Source of the DNA: Ophioderma brevispina | Lineage: Eukaryota > Echinodermata > Ophiuroidea > Amphilepidida > Ophiodermatidae | Direction: 5' to 3' | Length of the DNA stretch: 64,000 nt | NCBI GenBank assembly: GCA_023653785.1 | Contig: JAMKCH010056553.1 | Coordinates: forward strand, 1 to 64,000 | Notes under the pieces: generated by a model | Told to the model about the DNA's origin: nothing | The model's input: the letters and a program-made list of their open reading frames with translations, nothing else | Databases searched by the model: none | Made by a program: the position numbers and the translations under genes | Part shown: one piece after another, positions 46,493 through 59,125 of the stretch | Position numbering within the stretch: the first letter of the stretch is position 1 | Layout of the letters: each line of letters starts with the position of its first letter

Positions 46493-49005
46493 TCATTTCT
46501 TAAATCTTAATATATTATCCTTCAAATAAAGAGGGTTGTGTTTTGTTGACCGAGAGTGGGGTAACGCGAAAACTAGAGGACTTTCAAAGTTCGGCCGCTC
46601 CGCTATAGTCACTGCATCATGGTTACTATGACATAATATTGTTAGTGGTAGATAAGTCACATTTACCACAAACAATGCTGAATAAGAACATCCATTTGCT
46701 AATACAATGATATTTGACACATTAGCAAGTTCAAGCACACACAAGAAATAGGACATATATACATAAGAACTGGAGTCAAAGGCTTTGCGGTGGTATCAAC
46801 TGGTTGGACTAATAATTAACAGTTGGCAAAATAATAAAACAGAAATGGAAAACTAATTAAAATAGGACTTACTTCTGCCAAGCATTGCCACTAAAATACA
46901 AGAACTAAGTGCCTAAAAAGAAATTCTACTTCTCTATACCTAAAAATAAACAACCATTGTCATCCAAGCGCCCAGGCTACAGATTTTGGTTTGGGGCCCC
47001 ATGAACTCGAATCTGGGTGGGCTTAAATCTGGTATAAATGTAAATCTAGGTAACATTAGTATTACAGAATTCAAGGCATAAAAATCTGAAACGCATTAAA
47101 TAACAAGCTTATTAAAGACACTAACAGTGATTCACTCGAAAGAGTCAAAATATTGTAATTTGCAGGAAAGCTTAAAAGTACAGAATAAGTCTGTAGAATT
47201 CCCATATTTATGCAACGGAAAATTGGAGACAGATAAGGGAAGAAATTCGGGCAGTGCTCGTAGATATGAACACAAATTTTTGAATGGACGTTCATAAGTG
47301 TCCGTAACTGACAGTAAAGACCAAAATATCCGATTTTGGTCCTTATAGGGCTGCTCTCAACACTTGTAAGGAATGTTTGTATATGTATAATTGTTACAAC
47401 ATGCCAACATCTATTTTTGATGTTTTTTTTTTATTTTTGGATTTAGCAAATCACTGATAGTGCCTTAATTTAATTAACCCACAAATGCATTACCAATGAG
47501 GAACCTTAAAAACTTTGGTGTCAGTTAACACTGAGCGTACTGGTATTGATATCGGACGTTCTTACACTGTATAGCGAGAAAGCTGTACTTCTGGTCATTT
47601 TCCTTGGTTCCTGGAATAATTCCCTTACTATATTTTTCCTGGCCAAAAGTATGAAGTAATGTCCTTTTATTTCCATAGTATTTTGGTCACAAAATAAATG
47701 CAAAGAACATTATGCGCTTGTGATTTCAGCTGCAAAATACAACATTTTGTACTAGGCCGTAAGTACTTCCATCACTTTCGCTCATGAGTTTTGTTTGACT
47801 ATGAAATAAACAGCATCATATTTTCAAAGTTATTTTTAAATTAACATGTCCTGTGTTAAAATGAGGTAACCTGAATTCAACATTTATACAAAGACAAGCA
47901 TATATGTTTGCTCACTTTTAGGGGGTAAGTTTAACTGTTGAAAAAAAATTCCAAGCACTTTTTTCACACAAGTGCAGTCCTTTTATCCATTTTTTTATAC
48001 CTTTTATCCATATTTTCATACATATTATCATATAGTATCTTATGAAAATAGAAATTGTAAAATTGTTTTGTGAAGGGCTATCAATAGGGAAACTAGTCTC
48101 GATTGAATACTTCCATAATCTTTATAAGGTATCTGTTTGTTAACTTTACATAGTTAAAATAGAATTCTAACCATTCTCCTTAAGTTCCAGAGAATAGTTA
48201 ACTGGAACTTGAAGCTAACTGAATTTCACAGCATCAACAAATTTGTAATGAAACTGCAAGAACACACTTTTTAGTGGTAGTAAATTTCTGGTACCGATTT
48301 GTTCAATTAAGCACCATATATCAACTTCAAAACCTGCAAAATGTGATTAACTGCCAATCCAAAACAATGTCAAAATATTTCCACTGGCTTTACCTATCTA
48401 TGACAATTTTTGTGAGACCATTTACCCTTAAAATACCCAAATTGTTTTAAAGTTATGTTGTATTTCCACAAAAAGTTACCCACCCACTCAAATGTATTTC
48501 TTAAGCAAGTGCTTAATGAACAAATGCGGTAAATTTAGAGCTGTCTTCCCGCTCACTGAGACTGAGAAAAAAGAGCTAGCCACAATTCTCACACAATGTG
48601 GCATTCAGCATCCCCTCTGTTCCCTGCAATACCTGAGGTATATGTCATGTGATCTGAAAAAACCCGCCACATGTCGCACAGGACAGTTTTTTAAAACTAG
48701 AATTTCGCGGTTCTCGGCTTTCGCGCCGCTATATTCAAAGAATATAAGATGTGGGCCGCCACATGAATGCAAAAACCTTGGGGTCCTAAGTGCCAAAATG
48801 CCATTTGGTCACAAATTTTCCATCAAAGATACTACTATGCCAAATCTTTGGTTAGTGGCTCTGAAAGGGTATTCAGACAATACAGTAGCCTGAAGAACCA
48901 TTTCAAGAGCCATGACTAAAGGAAAGATCAATTAAAGGGATTAGCAGCGATAGAATCAAAAAAAGGGATAAGCATTTTTTTAACTTATTAAATATAAAAA
49001 AAGAA

Positions 49006-49008
<3 letters not shown>
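46493..49008. other. Intergenic, no gene seen
   Basis: The open frame at 48492-48893 (133 codons) has mixed composition but no motif I recognise, no splice signals and no start context; treated as unproven. GAAGAACCATTTCAAGAGCC just after it (48893) recurs at 51879. Confidence 0.35.

Positions 49009-49052
<44 letters not shown>
49009..49052. repeat. Poly(A) tract of about 40 bases
   Basis: Uninterrupted A run; length in the assembly is unlikely to be exact. Confidence 0.9.
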
Positions 49053-49054
<2 letters not shown>

Positions 49055-51700
49055 AACTATTTGAGGAAATTTGTCATACCGTCTCCAGAAAAATCAGACA
49101 TAGAGCGACGGCATCTCAAATCTGCAATAAAAAAACAGCTAATTGTGGTTTACAGTACAAAAACTAAACAAGATCATAATTGTTTGTGTTGAGGTCAAAC
49201 TGCATTAATCATAATGCACAATATCAGTGAAAATCTGTGATATTCACGGAGGGTTTTGATCTCAAGTAGGAATTTTGCTAAGCACGTATAGAAATTACAG
49301 AATCAGATAAAAAGTACTGCCTTGTCTTTAATACACGGATTTCAAGCCAACCACTTGCAGGTTGTGTTCGCCGATCCATGCCAGTAACAAAATATAAAAA
49401 TATGAATGATGAATTATTGATTCATCCCTTTAAGTGTTCTAGTACATTGGCAGCCACAGAATGTATCACACCCACATGGCAGCTATTGCACTTTCAACCT
49501 TCTTGCACGCACATGATTTATCTATTCAATCAATGAGCAGTTATATCACAAAATTTTTGCTTGGACACACAGTAGTCTACAGACAGATTGTACCTCTGAA
49601 TGGCCACACAAAGTAGGACATCAGCTAGAGACAGTTATGTAGTAGACAACATGACATTCTCATAAAACATGATTTAAATTAAATACTCTAGCCTGCGGAA
49701 ATTCATTAAGTTGCTGTAAAATTTCAGTCGATCTACATTATTTGATCAGCCACGATAGCAATCTTGAAGTTAATTGGTTTAAATGACCAGGACAGTAATG
49801 CTTAAAACCCTACTTATGGCAGTTGAAAGCTAAACATAAATATTGTGAACAATTGCACACTGTTGGAAAAATTCAATTGCACTGAAAGCTGTATAACCCT
49901 CATGCATTCACGTATACGGATCCTTAAGCCACCCCACAAATAAACTGATTAAGGAACATCAATGCGGACTTCCATGTCCGAGATTCAAGATCAAGAGCGG
50001 CTTAGCTTCAATCCCCACTCCCCACATTTGAGTTTACATGAACCTGTTAGCAGCATCTAATTAGAAACAATTTGCTCTCAACCATCCATCTACTACATTA
50101 TATTATCAAGCTCAGCTAAAACGAATCCACTGCAAAGCATAAGCTTTCCCAAACTGGTATATACATCTGTAATGTACATGCCAAATTTGATTTAATCTCT
50201 CCTACAATCTTGAACATTAAAGGGCACTTGTCATATGTCAAGATTTTGGGGAGGAACAGAGAGTTCATTTAATGAGGCAAAGTGTCACAACAATTTCGCT
50301 GCAGTTTTTACTTGCAAAACAATGCAATTTCACAGCACAATGTTTCAGCAAAGAATTTTTGTGGCAATTAATATGACTTGTTACTTTCATTTTTAATCAA
50401 TATAAAATCTGTATGGAGAAAATGATTCATAGAAATTAGTTTTATCATTTATGAATTAAAGCCTCTCAAAAAATTTAATTATATTAAAAAGTTGGGCTCT
50501 TGCCACTGCTCCTTTGTCTTTTGACAAATTTAATGAATTTCCCCAAACCTTAAACCTTTCAATTAGCAAAAAGTAATCACTTTGATGGAAGATCAATTCA
50601 ATTAGCAAACACAAAACAAGATGACTTTTTCCACATTTGGAAAAAAGATATCTTGCTGTGGAATTTGTTGAGATAGAAGCTGCATCGCTAGTCATGCACA
50701 GAAGTATTTTTTTAAACATCCTTTTTTAATATCCTCCTTGGATCAGATTGGCTACGTGCACTAAGATGGTCAATTAGACGCCTTCCATGTAATGAAACAA
50801 TATCCACTTTCAATCACTAATTTGTATGTAGTAACCATTAATTGGCATTTCCCATAATTGGCAGAATTGTAAGAGATTCTTAATTCACCATAATGATACC
50901 ATAGAACTGTTGGCACCAATGCAAATGTTCAAGCTTCTCCACAGGAAATGGCTGAACTCCTATACCACTATCTTTTTTCTTCTTTCTACAGTATAAAATC
51001 TCTCCTACATCTCATTTCAAATGCATACATTTTAATTTTACAATCCTATTTTTTGCATTCTTTTTCTATGTACAAAACTGACAAAAGTTTCAAATAACAA
51101 ACCAAAATGCAAGCGTACTGTTACCACACTCATATGGTGCAAAGAATAGGATTCATTCATAATTTTAGGCAATGTTTCTAGCATTTTCTACATGGAAAAA
51201 TCTTTGGGTAGGTCTATTTCATACTGGTTAAGTTGCACCAGCTTTTAAAACCAACATCCAATTCTACTGCTTTCTCCCAAACCAAATTCTTGATGCATTA
51301 AAGCTTAAGTGTTACCCATTCTGTAACATTGAATTACCAAATTAGCTCATTGTTTAAGAGACTGCGGTCACATGGCTACTGCAAACAAGGTCTTCATTCA
51401 TGACCACCACACCAGAAAGTGTTATTGACAAATCAGTCATTTACTCTAAACAGCAATAAATGGGGCAACAGCATCGAATAGTACCAGTTCAATTCCCTGT
51501 AGCCTTTGAAACACCAGAGACTAATATAAAATAACCTTCAATGTTTCACATTAGCCCTAAAGGTTTTAAGAGAAATAGCTGGAATTTGTCAGAATTTCCT
51601 ATCAAACATACTTCCCGCAGAATTGTGGCCAGTGTTTAAGACACCTGCTGCGTACATACGTGACTGTGTGTTTGTTTGCCTTTAGAATCATTTCAAGAGC
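49053..51700. other. Intergenic, no gene seen
   Basis: AT-rich sequence without tandem repeats apart from one copy of the ACATGGCAGCTATTGCACTT..AACCTT.TTGCAC motif at 49474-49508. Confidence 0.4.
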
Positions 51701-51745
51701 AACTAAAGGTGTCATCCAAATATATTGCAGCACACAAATCGTCAT

Positions 51746-52067
51746 GTGAGTGCAACACGGTTGTAAGTGCAATAGCTGCCATGTGATACATCTGTGTGCT
51801 GCCATGTATTAGGATAACTCAATTTATCTTTCCTTGAATCAGTGGTTCTTGAAGCAGTTCAAGTGCCCACAGTTACCGGAAGAACCATTTCAAGAGCCAC
51901 TGACCAAAGACTTGGCATTTCAAGAGCCACTGACCAAAGATTTGGCATAATAGTATGTTTGTTTGCTGAGAATTTCTGACAAATGGCAGCTATTGCACTT
52001 ACGACCTTGTTGCACTCAACGGAATATATCACATGGCAGCTACTGCACTAACAACCTTCTTGAACTC
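51746..52067 (+). repeat. Inverted repeat of the GGCAGCTATTGCAC motif
   Basis: GTGAGTGCAACACGGTTGTA then AGTGCAATAGCTGCCATGTGA (51746-51786) is inverted at 51982-52019, and again more diverged at 52031-52067. A 33-bp tandem CATTTCAAGAGCCACTGACC then AAAGA.TTGG lies between (51886-51950). Confidence 0.75.
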
Positions 52068-52521
52068 GCACAATATACTTTGATCAGCACTAATAGGCGG
52101 TAATTATTCATTTTTTGGTGATCAGTGCATAAAAGAGATTCCATCTCTATGCTCATGTCTTCTATTAAATGAAGCATACACGCCACATGCACATTGCACC
52201 TGTTCATCTATGTGTGTCTATGCTATTTTTACCAGCTAATTGGTACTAATCAAAGATTAAACACAGCAGATTTGTAATGCCAGTGAATAGTGATTTTCAC
52301 ATCTTAATTCATACCACACTTGCATTTGGAGTATGCATTCTTGTGACACTCAAACTAAGTGTCAACCAGTACAAAAATAGTGACCCATATGCTGCTCTTA
52401 AAGCAAAGTCAACGCTTCCATTTTCTTGATGTTCAAATTCAACTTCCCTTGATTTCCTTTTACGATGTTCCAAAGGATGTTGGCGATAAAAGTTTTCTAT
52501 AGAATTAAAGAAAAATGCACA

Positions 52522-52806
52522 AAACAAGTGATCTCCAGATCACCAGTATCGCCTGACGTGCAGATCCCAAAACGTTCATGAAATTATTTCAACATTTTGC
52601 ACATCTCACAATTTAACCTCACATGACCTTTGACCTTGAAAAGACACCTTTGAGCTCATTAATAGCAGATTCCCATATTGCATTAATGGCTCAAATTTGG
52701 TTTTAATTGGACTTCAACTTTATCAAATGGCACCCAACTTTTACATCTACTCTGGCAGGCAGAGAGACAGACAGAATGGCTGAATGTTAGTGTCGCCACA
52801 AATATT
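52522..52806 (-). mobile_element. Helentron-like element with perfect terminal hairpin
   Basis: Read on minus: starts TTTGTGGCGACACTAACATT with a CTGTCTGTCTCTCTGCC microsatellite, and ends CAGGCGATACT then GTGATCT-GG-AGATCAC (52528-52543) and CTTGTTTT. End structure parallels 12770-14552 (CAGGCGACACTT, hairpin, CTTGTTTA), so a related but distinct family. Confidence 0.65.
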
Positions 52807-53895
52807 TATTCAGGCAACACCAAAATGTGCCGAGGAAAGAAACCAAGAAAATGGCAAAGCCTGACTCGCTCTTTTTAATCCTCATATTAAGGACATACAA
52901 AATTTATACATATAATCATGTTTTGGAAAAATGTCACACTGCCTGGTTTAATCTCAGAATTAAGCCCAAGGCAGAAAATGATAGTAATTATCTAACAGAA
53001 GGTAACAGCACTAATAATTAAGACCAGAGAAAAACTTCATTTCTATTAAAATTTTCTCATTATTTTAATACCAAAAGAACCACAAAATCTCATAAATCTA
53101 GACAAAGCGCATCTTTACGACGGGTCTTACTGTGTCGAGAACTGTGATAGACCACAAAATATTATTTTTGACCCAAAAAACAAAACAATCGCTAAATAAG
53201 CAACTCTGTAATCATTTAGTACTAAAATCACACAATCTACGGTATTATTTAAATCCTACCGCCAATTGGCCAGACTATTAAGAAATATCCCTGGATGTAT
53301 TTGTGCATCTTGCTGCCGTGTTTCCCAAACTTTCTAAATACCAAGTTTGGTGTTGCATTATGATCATGCAAGAAATGCTAGTCGGGTAGAATTTCGTACA
53401 GAGCCGCGCGAGTCTTGTGATTTCTCGCAATTTTTTTGCCGCGAGTCATTGACTCCCCACCGAGTGATGCAAGTTGATGCATGTCTGATGTTTCTACTTG
53501 CAGATCCATATGGACTCGCTCTGTATCAATCTTACACGAGTCGACTCGCTGACTCGCGTCGAAATTCACCACCACGCTAAGTCAACAAACACATGTCAAT
53601 TTTGCCGTCCTAAAGTGGCATTATTTGACCGACTTTCATAAGACTTGTGCAAGATAGTGTAGTTGTGATCGTAAAGGTGACAATAGTTTTATTACCTTAA
53701 ATTTGGGGACTTTTTCATTTAATCCTGAAGCTTGACTCACTATGAAATGTAATTCACAATCACCATTTATAGAAATGGCCGCGCTCACTTCATACCTCTC
53801 ATGTGACATCTCGCCTCTTCGTCTCGCTTTCTTTCCCTGATAACAGAATTTCATTACAGATCCGAATTAAAAAAATTACACTTTCCAAGATCTCG
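52807..53895. other. Intergenic, no gene seen
   Basis: 53390-53580 is CGAGTC/GACTCG-rich (GACTCGC repeated), a local simple pattern that can fold; translations in both strands look like shadows. Confidence 0.4.
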
Positions 53896-53903
53896 TTTTT
53901 GAG

Positions 53904-54171
53904 AAGGCCGTACACAGGATTTTTTTACGGGGGGTGCGGTCTTCGAAAAAGTGTAGCTTTTTTTGAAAAGTGGACCTAACCCCCCTAAAATGGTCCTTTT
54001 TGGGGCGTTTTTGACATGTCAATCGACCAAAAAGTGGACTTTTTCATCAAAATTTCTTTCCTCTAAATTTGGACATTTTTAATCACCAATCAGCAAAAAG
54101 AGGACCTTTTTTCCCCATTTGTGGAAAATTTGGGGTTCGACCATCTTCCCCCCCCCCACGGTACGGGCCTG
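53904..54171 (+). mobile_element. hAT-like MITE, (C)AGGCCGTAC ends
   Basis: Left end AAGGCCGTACACAGG, right end CACGGTACGGGCCTG; flanks TTTTTGAG (53896-53903) and TTTTTGAT (54172-54179) match at 7 of 8. Internal repeats of AAA.GTGGAC..TTTTT. Confidence 0.6.
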
Positions 54172-54344
54172 TTTTTGATGAAAGATGAAACACAGCCAGC
54201 AAGATATCCTGACAGGAGCAGCTTCCTGTGAAACCATCATATTATGCCTTGACATTATGCCTCTAAATACAAAATTGTTTGGTTGGCATAACAGCCCGGG
54301 GAGGGTTCTCAGGGGTTTGTGTGGTACCATGGCTCGTTTCCAGT

Positions 54345-54495
54345 GGTTTCTGAGGTGACCCCTAACGAGACCAATTTTCAGTGAAAATATACCCCTAACG
54401 GGGACTAGTTTTTGGCGAGTTTTCACGTGAAAATATACCCGTAACGGGACCAAAATTTGCAGTGAAATGATACCCCTAGCGGGACCGGTTTTAAA
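54345..54495 (+). repeat. ACCCCTAACGGGACC minisatellite
   Basis: Four or five units of about 32-48 bp: TACCCCTAACGGGACCAATTTT..CAGTGAAAA. Related units reappear at 55526-55580 on the other side of the LINE, so the LINE probably landed in or near this array. Confidence 0.75.
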
Positions 54496-54649
54496 TATGG
54501 AATAAAAGATATACTTTTCAAATATCTAATATACAAGAAAAAAATGACACTAGTGCTACTGCAAGAAACTTTACACACTCAGGGTATTTTGCTGATGTGT
54601 TTGGGTAATTTTTCCATTTGTTCATTGAACCTTCTATCTATTTTTAAAG

Positions 54650-55510
54650 GGCCGCAGCCGAGATGCTGTTCACCATGTAGCGCCAAATGTCCCTGTTTGT
54701 CATTAGGTGGGGATGTCAGATGGATCCTGCGGGATGTCTCGAGCAATCCATCATTGTAGTTAAAGGGGCGACGACCCCTGTTTTGGCACGCTAACTTCCA
54801 ACATGTGACGTCTGAGACTACTTGGTCAATCGCACGATGACAGTGACCGGAAATCGATGCACGGCGTTGGTCAACGAAGATGAAATTGGAGGGATATCTC
54901 CATATATCTGTGCTTTGGTATTGTGCTCACGCCAGAGATGTTTGGTGTACGCGCAAATAAGAAGCTTGGTTTGTAGTGTGCCATCCAGTCTATCCTGTAG
55001 CCTCTTTCTTCATGGTCAGGTCTATCAGTCCATATAAACAGGATACCGATCTCACAGGCTCTAAAGAATTACAGCTTGGTTGAATTGGAGATTACCAGAT
55101 TGCCATAAGTGTGTTGTATGTAGTTTAGCAGGCATTCCAAGCTTGTCCTTTGCGTGACAGGAAGTCTTCTGCTGTCGGCAAACATAGGACACTAGATACT
55201 TGAAGTGCCTTGACCTCTTTGAGTTGGCTACCATCTGCTGTGCAGATAGGTTGATGATCGACTTCCTCATTGACAGTCATAATTCAGTCGTATTGGCATT
55301 TAGATGAGGCCGACTTTGTCTGCAGCGATCCAAGTGATGTTAGTAGAATCTGTGCACCCACATATCAGATCAGCTGTAGAGCAGACATCTGCGGAGTCAA
55401 GGTCTGGGAGATGCTGACATGTGACGATCTGAACGCTTGGGTTTGATGGTTAATCCTTTGTCGTCATGATGTCAAGACTCTGTCCCATGACATTGAACCA
55501 GTCACATCAT
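54650..55510 (-). mobile_element. RTE-like LINE, C-terminal part of ORF2
   Basis: On minus, broken frames give AADKVGL (55310), MTVNEE (55270), HFKYLVSYVCR.Q (55190, the FKYLGS motif), then WQSGNLQFNQAVIL-like (55070), and a C-terminal AEHNTKAQIYGD, GHCHRAIDQVV, CQNRGRRPF and LLE segment resembling craniofacial-development-protein-2-like RTE ORFs. No palm-domain YADD is left, so it is 5'-truncated. Frameshifts occur every 50-100 bases. Confidence 0.7.
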
Positions 55511-55589
55511 AACTGATTTGATACCCCTTGCGGGAATAGACTTGATTATTGAATTGATACCCCTAGCGGTTTAGTCCCGCAATTGCAGA

Positions 55590-58295
55590 TAGTCCCTCTT
55601 TTTTTGGAACGAGCAATGGGTACCCGACAAAAATCCAAGGAACCCCCCCCCCCCCGCATAACCAGGTATCTTAAAGTCTGGTAAAGCATTTTTTTTTACC
55701 TTTCATCTTTCTAACAGCATACAGAGATAGCGTAGGAAGTAAAGGTATCTATACTGATTAAACCCATCGTGTAACCAGAGGAAAAACAAAAGGGGTTTTG
55801 GACAAGGTTGATTAGTTGGGATAGGGGCCAGAAATAGAAAACCATATGGCCCGATTCACCTGTTCATGAGCGAAAAATTAAGATAATCTGGCGTGCTTTT
55901 CGTAGTGCCATCATTTTCAAAGCCTTGGTGTTCTTGTATCCAAAAACACGGGCGCTCCAAAGTCAGAAACATTCAACTCACCAGTTACATTGAATACCAC
56001 TGAAGCAAATGCGATTAGTCAGAATGGTTTGAGAGCTATAATGTTGTTGTAGCTGCAAATGCACTTACGTTGACTTGAATGCTTTCATTAAGCATAGAAT
56101 TGATTTCTCTCTGCTATCGGACTACATGTTTCATTAGACGTATCGTGGAATTTTAATCTCGAATTAAATTTCCACACACTGTGCATGCCCCTCATTCAAT
56201 GCCCATACTTTCGGAAAAGTACTAGAGGTTACACGATGGGTTGAATCTACTATAAAACATGTTGGTTTCAATGGTTTGTATTAACATAGTGAAGAGTAAG
56301 ATTCTCATTTGATTAAAAAAACATCTTAACTGTGTGGTGATTTCAGTACTTTTTCATTATTAAATCAAGAAGCACCTTATCTTCTAAAATTTGGATGCTT
56401 TTTCAACCCATTCTTTCTCTCCAAAACATCTTTGGTCCCATGTCAAGTTATGCCAATGAAACAATTTTGTTTAAGCACTGATATAGTTGGAGTAATAATT
56501 ACTAGGTATGCTCGGCCCGCTTCCCTGCCAAAACAAGCAACGCGCGCGTACGCCATGGCCAAGAAATTATTACTCAAACTATAGTATATTCCCTGAATCT
56601 AGTTCCATCAACAAGATAATGCTAGGAATTGCACCATGAAGAACAAACAGACACTTGTACTGTCAATGAAAAAAAAAGTTAAAAATTATGGAAAGCATCA
56701 TTAATATTATTATTACTAAAATCATCAATGGTAATTCGAGTAAACACTTGCTTTAATATATATATATGCCCACTAACTCACAGCTAGCAGTACAATTATT
56801 TTGAGCAAATACACAAAAATATAATAGTATGCCATATGAATGATACAACAAAATACACTCATGTTTCAATCTCTTTTACATATACATGTACATGTGCAAA
56901 TTTTTTTCTTACTGTACAGTAACGGGCAATATAGTTACAGCTGATGATCCTATATCTAATCCCAACAGCCACTCCCAATGCTTCAAAGATGATGCCAATG
57001 GCCCTGCTTGAAGTCAGATGTTATCGGTACAGGATCATGTATAGAATGACTGTGCAAACTTTAATATAATGCCATCTACAGATTAGATCTACACGAAGGA
57101 GTGGAAGACGGCTCTTCCCTTATCTCTATCCTCTACCTAGCTATCTATGTTTGCATGAACTGAATGAAAGAATAAACCTACAAGGCTACAATACAGTTCA
57201 GTTACTATACAAAAAGCTGCGTTTGCATTCTGAAAACAAAATTCTGTACAAAAACAAAGCAAACAACCAGCAACTGCCAAAAACCTAAATACACATAAAA
57301 GTTTCAATATCCTAAAACTTCCTAAGCCATCCATTAAAACTTAATTTTTGTTGCGTATGTGATTTTTTGAAAAGCCCAATGATATATCACCGTGCAAAGC
57401 ATTCACAAATGAACTGATCAAGTTATGGAAACGCACTCTTCCATTTCACCAGACTATTGCTTTCCATGTTGGGTTCCATTATTTTCAATGTCCAACACTT
57501 CTGCAAGCTAACTGTTGAAATGCCTTATTAGCTTAAAAAATGTGGAGACAATAACAGAATTGTCACAGAACATAACAAACAAAGTGCATTTTCACAGCCA
57601 CATATTCATTTTAACAAATTTTTTTTTAAAACCCCCTTCTTTCTTTTGTCATCTTTTCCTCGCCTCTCCTTCTTCGATCCCTCGGTGTCCTCCGCAGCTA
57701 TCGTTTAATTACATTATGTAGTTTTGTATCTAAGGAAAAAACTAAGTTGCAGATTGAAAATATATTTATAAGTGATACAGCACAAGGACAAAACAATGTG
57801 CATTAATATACATCCCTTGAGGTAAAGAAGATGTGTGACATGTCACACAATGACAGAGCAAGCTAAAAATAGCCAATGTAGATAACTAGGCAAAGTACAG
57901 TCCTCAATGGGCCTGTACTTTGTAAAAATTAAGCTTGATTAGACACGATCCACTGAATTACGCACATTGGTCCTGCGCTGCAAAATCATATTGTCATCAA
58001 TGAAAAAAATTGTCCTACATTCAATACCCGTTTGAAAGGGGCATTAGCCGCGATTGGCAATAAAAAACATATAGGTAAGAGGAATACACGTGACTAAACG
58101 GACTACTCATTAAGGATTATCATATACAAGCACAATATAAGAATCATCAATGCTTGATGGGAAGTTTGTGGCCTTTATTCAATGTATAACCTAAATGTAA
58201 ATGATGGGTTCTCAACCCAACTTCCTTCACAATTTGAGGGTTTTTATTCTGTTGTCTTGAAAGTAGAAAGATTCATCCACTTTAAGACAAGATGG
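55590..58295. other. Intergenic, no gene seen
   Basis: AT-rich. GATATAGTTGGAGTAATAATT (56481) faces AATTATTACTCAAACTATAGTA (56566), a small inverted repeat around a GC-rich GCAACGCGCGCGTACGCC. Otherwise nothing recognised; could include distal 3' UTR of the endosulfine gene. Confidence 0.4.
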
Positions 58296-58587
58296 CTGGT
58301 ATTCTGAAAGGAGTCTAACTTAAGATGGGGTTAAAACTGGGGTTAGTCCTACATGAGTGGACTTTTTCTTTCCCAACATACTCTAAAAACCCTGTGCATA
58401 TAACAGGCGAGAAAATTCATCATGAGGGCCGAGAATCCTCTTGGAGGGCTGGAAAAGGCCCCCTCCACAAGGAATTTCTGCCCGTTACATTTAACTTCGC
58501 AGTATTTGCAAGTCAAAGGGTCCACTCATGTAGGACTAATCCTGGTTTAACCCCAGGTCTTAAGTTAGACTCCTTTCGGAATACCAG
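58296..58587 (+). mobile_element. Long-TIR MITE (about 70-bp arms)
   Basis: CTGGTATTCTGAAAGGAGTC then TAACTTAAGA, GGGGTTAAAACTGGGGTTAG and TCCTACATGAGTGGAC; inverted at 58514-58587 as GTCCACTCATGTAGGA, CTAATCC, GGTTTAACCCC, TCTTAAGTTAGACTCC and GGAATACCAG. A single arm of this family lies at 22078-22156. Target duplication not clear. Confidence 0.88.
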
Positions 58588-59105
58588 ACTATGAGTTTGT
58601 AGCATTTAGGATACCTTGAGAGACAGTTGCTGCAGGAAAACATCAAGTCCTCCAGTTTGTAAACATCTTATCACAATCATCTATAACACACATCTTAAGA
58701 GCTGGCTTTCCTTTCTTCTCCATTAGCTTTCATGTTGATTTGTTGATAAACAACTGTGACAGACTTTGAAAAGTATACGACATTACCTGGGGGGGGGACT
58801 TGTATTCAAAAGGTGGAATGATGCGGGTGAACATGGACTTTCAAAATGGCACCCTAAACATGTATTTTCAACAACTAAAAAACAAGCTAAAACTTACCCT
58901 AAACAAGTACCCGTTATGATACTTTTTCATAAAGTAAGCAGTGCTTTGAATAGTCATATACAATTTATTATCTTGCTTTGCTTTACTTAAAGTTCCGATT
59001 CAATATTTTGGATGATTGATCCTGCTAATGAGATTAACATGACAATTGCAGGGTTAAGAAAAAAAAAAATACTTTTCCATATTTTGCTGTTTTTGTTACC
59101 TAAAA

Positions 59106-59125
59106 CGATGTACGCGCGTACATCG
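59106..59125. repeat. Perfect 20-bp palindrome
   Basis: CGATGTACGC followed by its exact inverse GCGTACATCG, with no loop, in AT-rich DNA. Confidence 0.95.

Noticed and set aside
48492..48893. 133-codon plus-strand frame
   Set aside because: No motif, signal peptide or splice context recognised; neighbouring bases belong to a repeat also seen at 51879.
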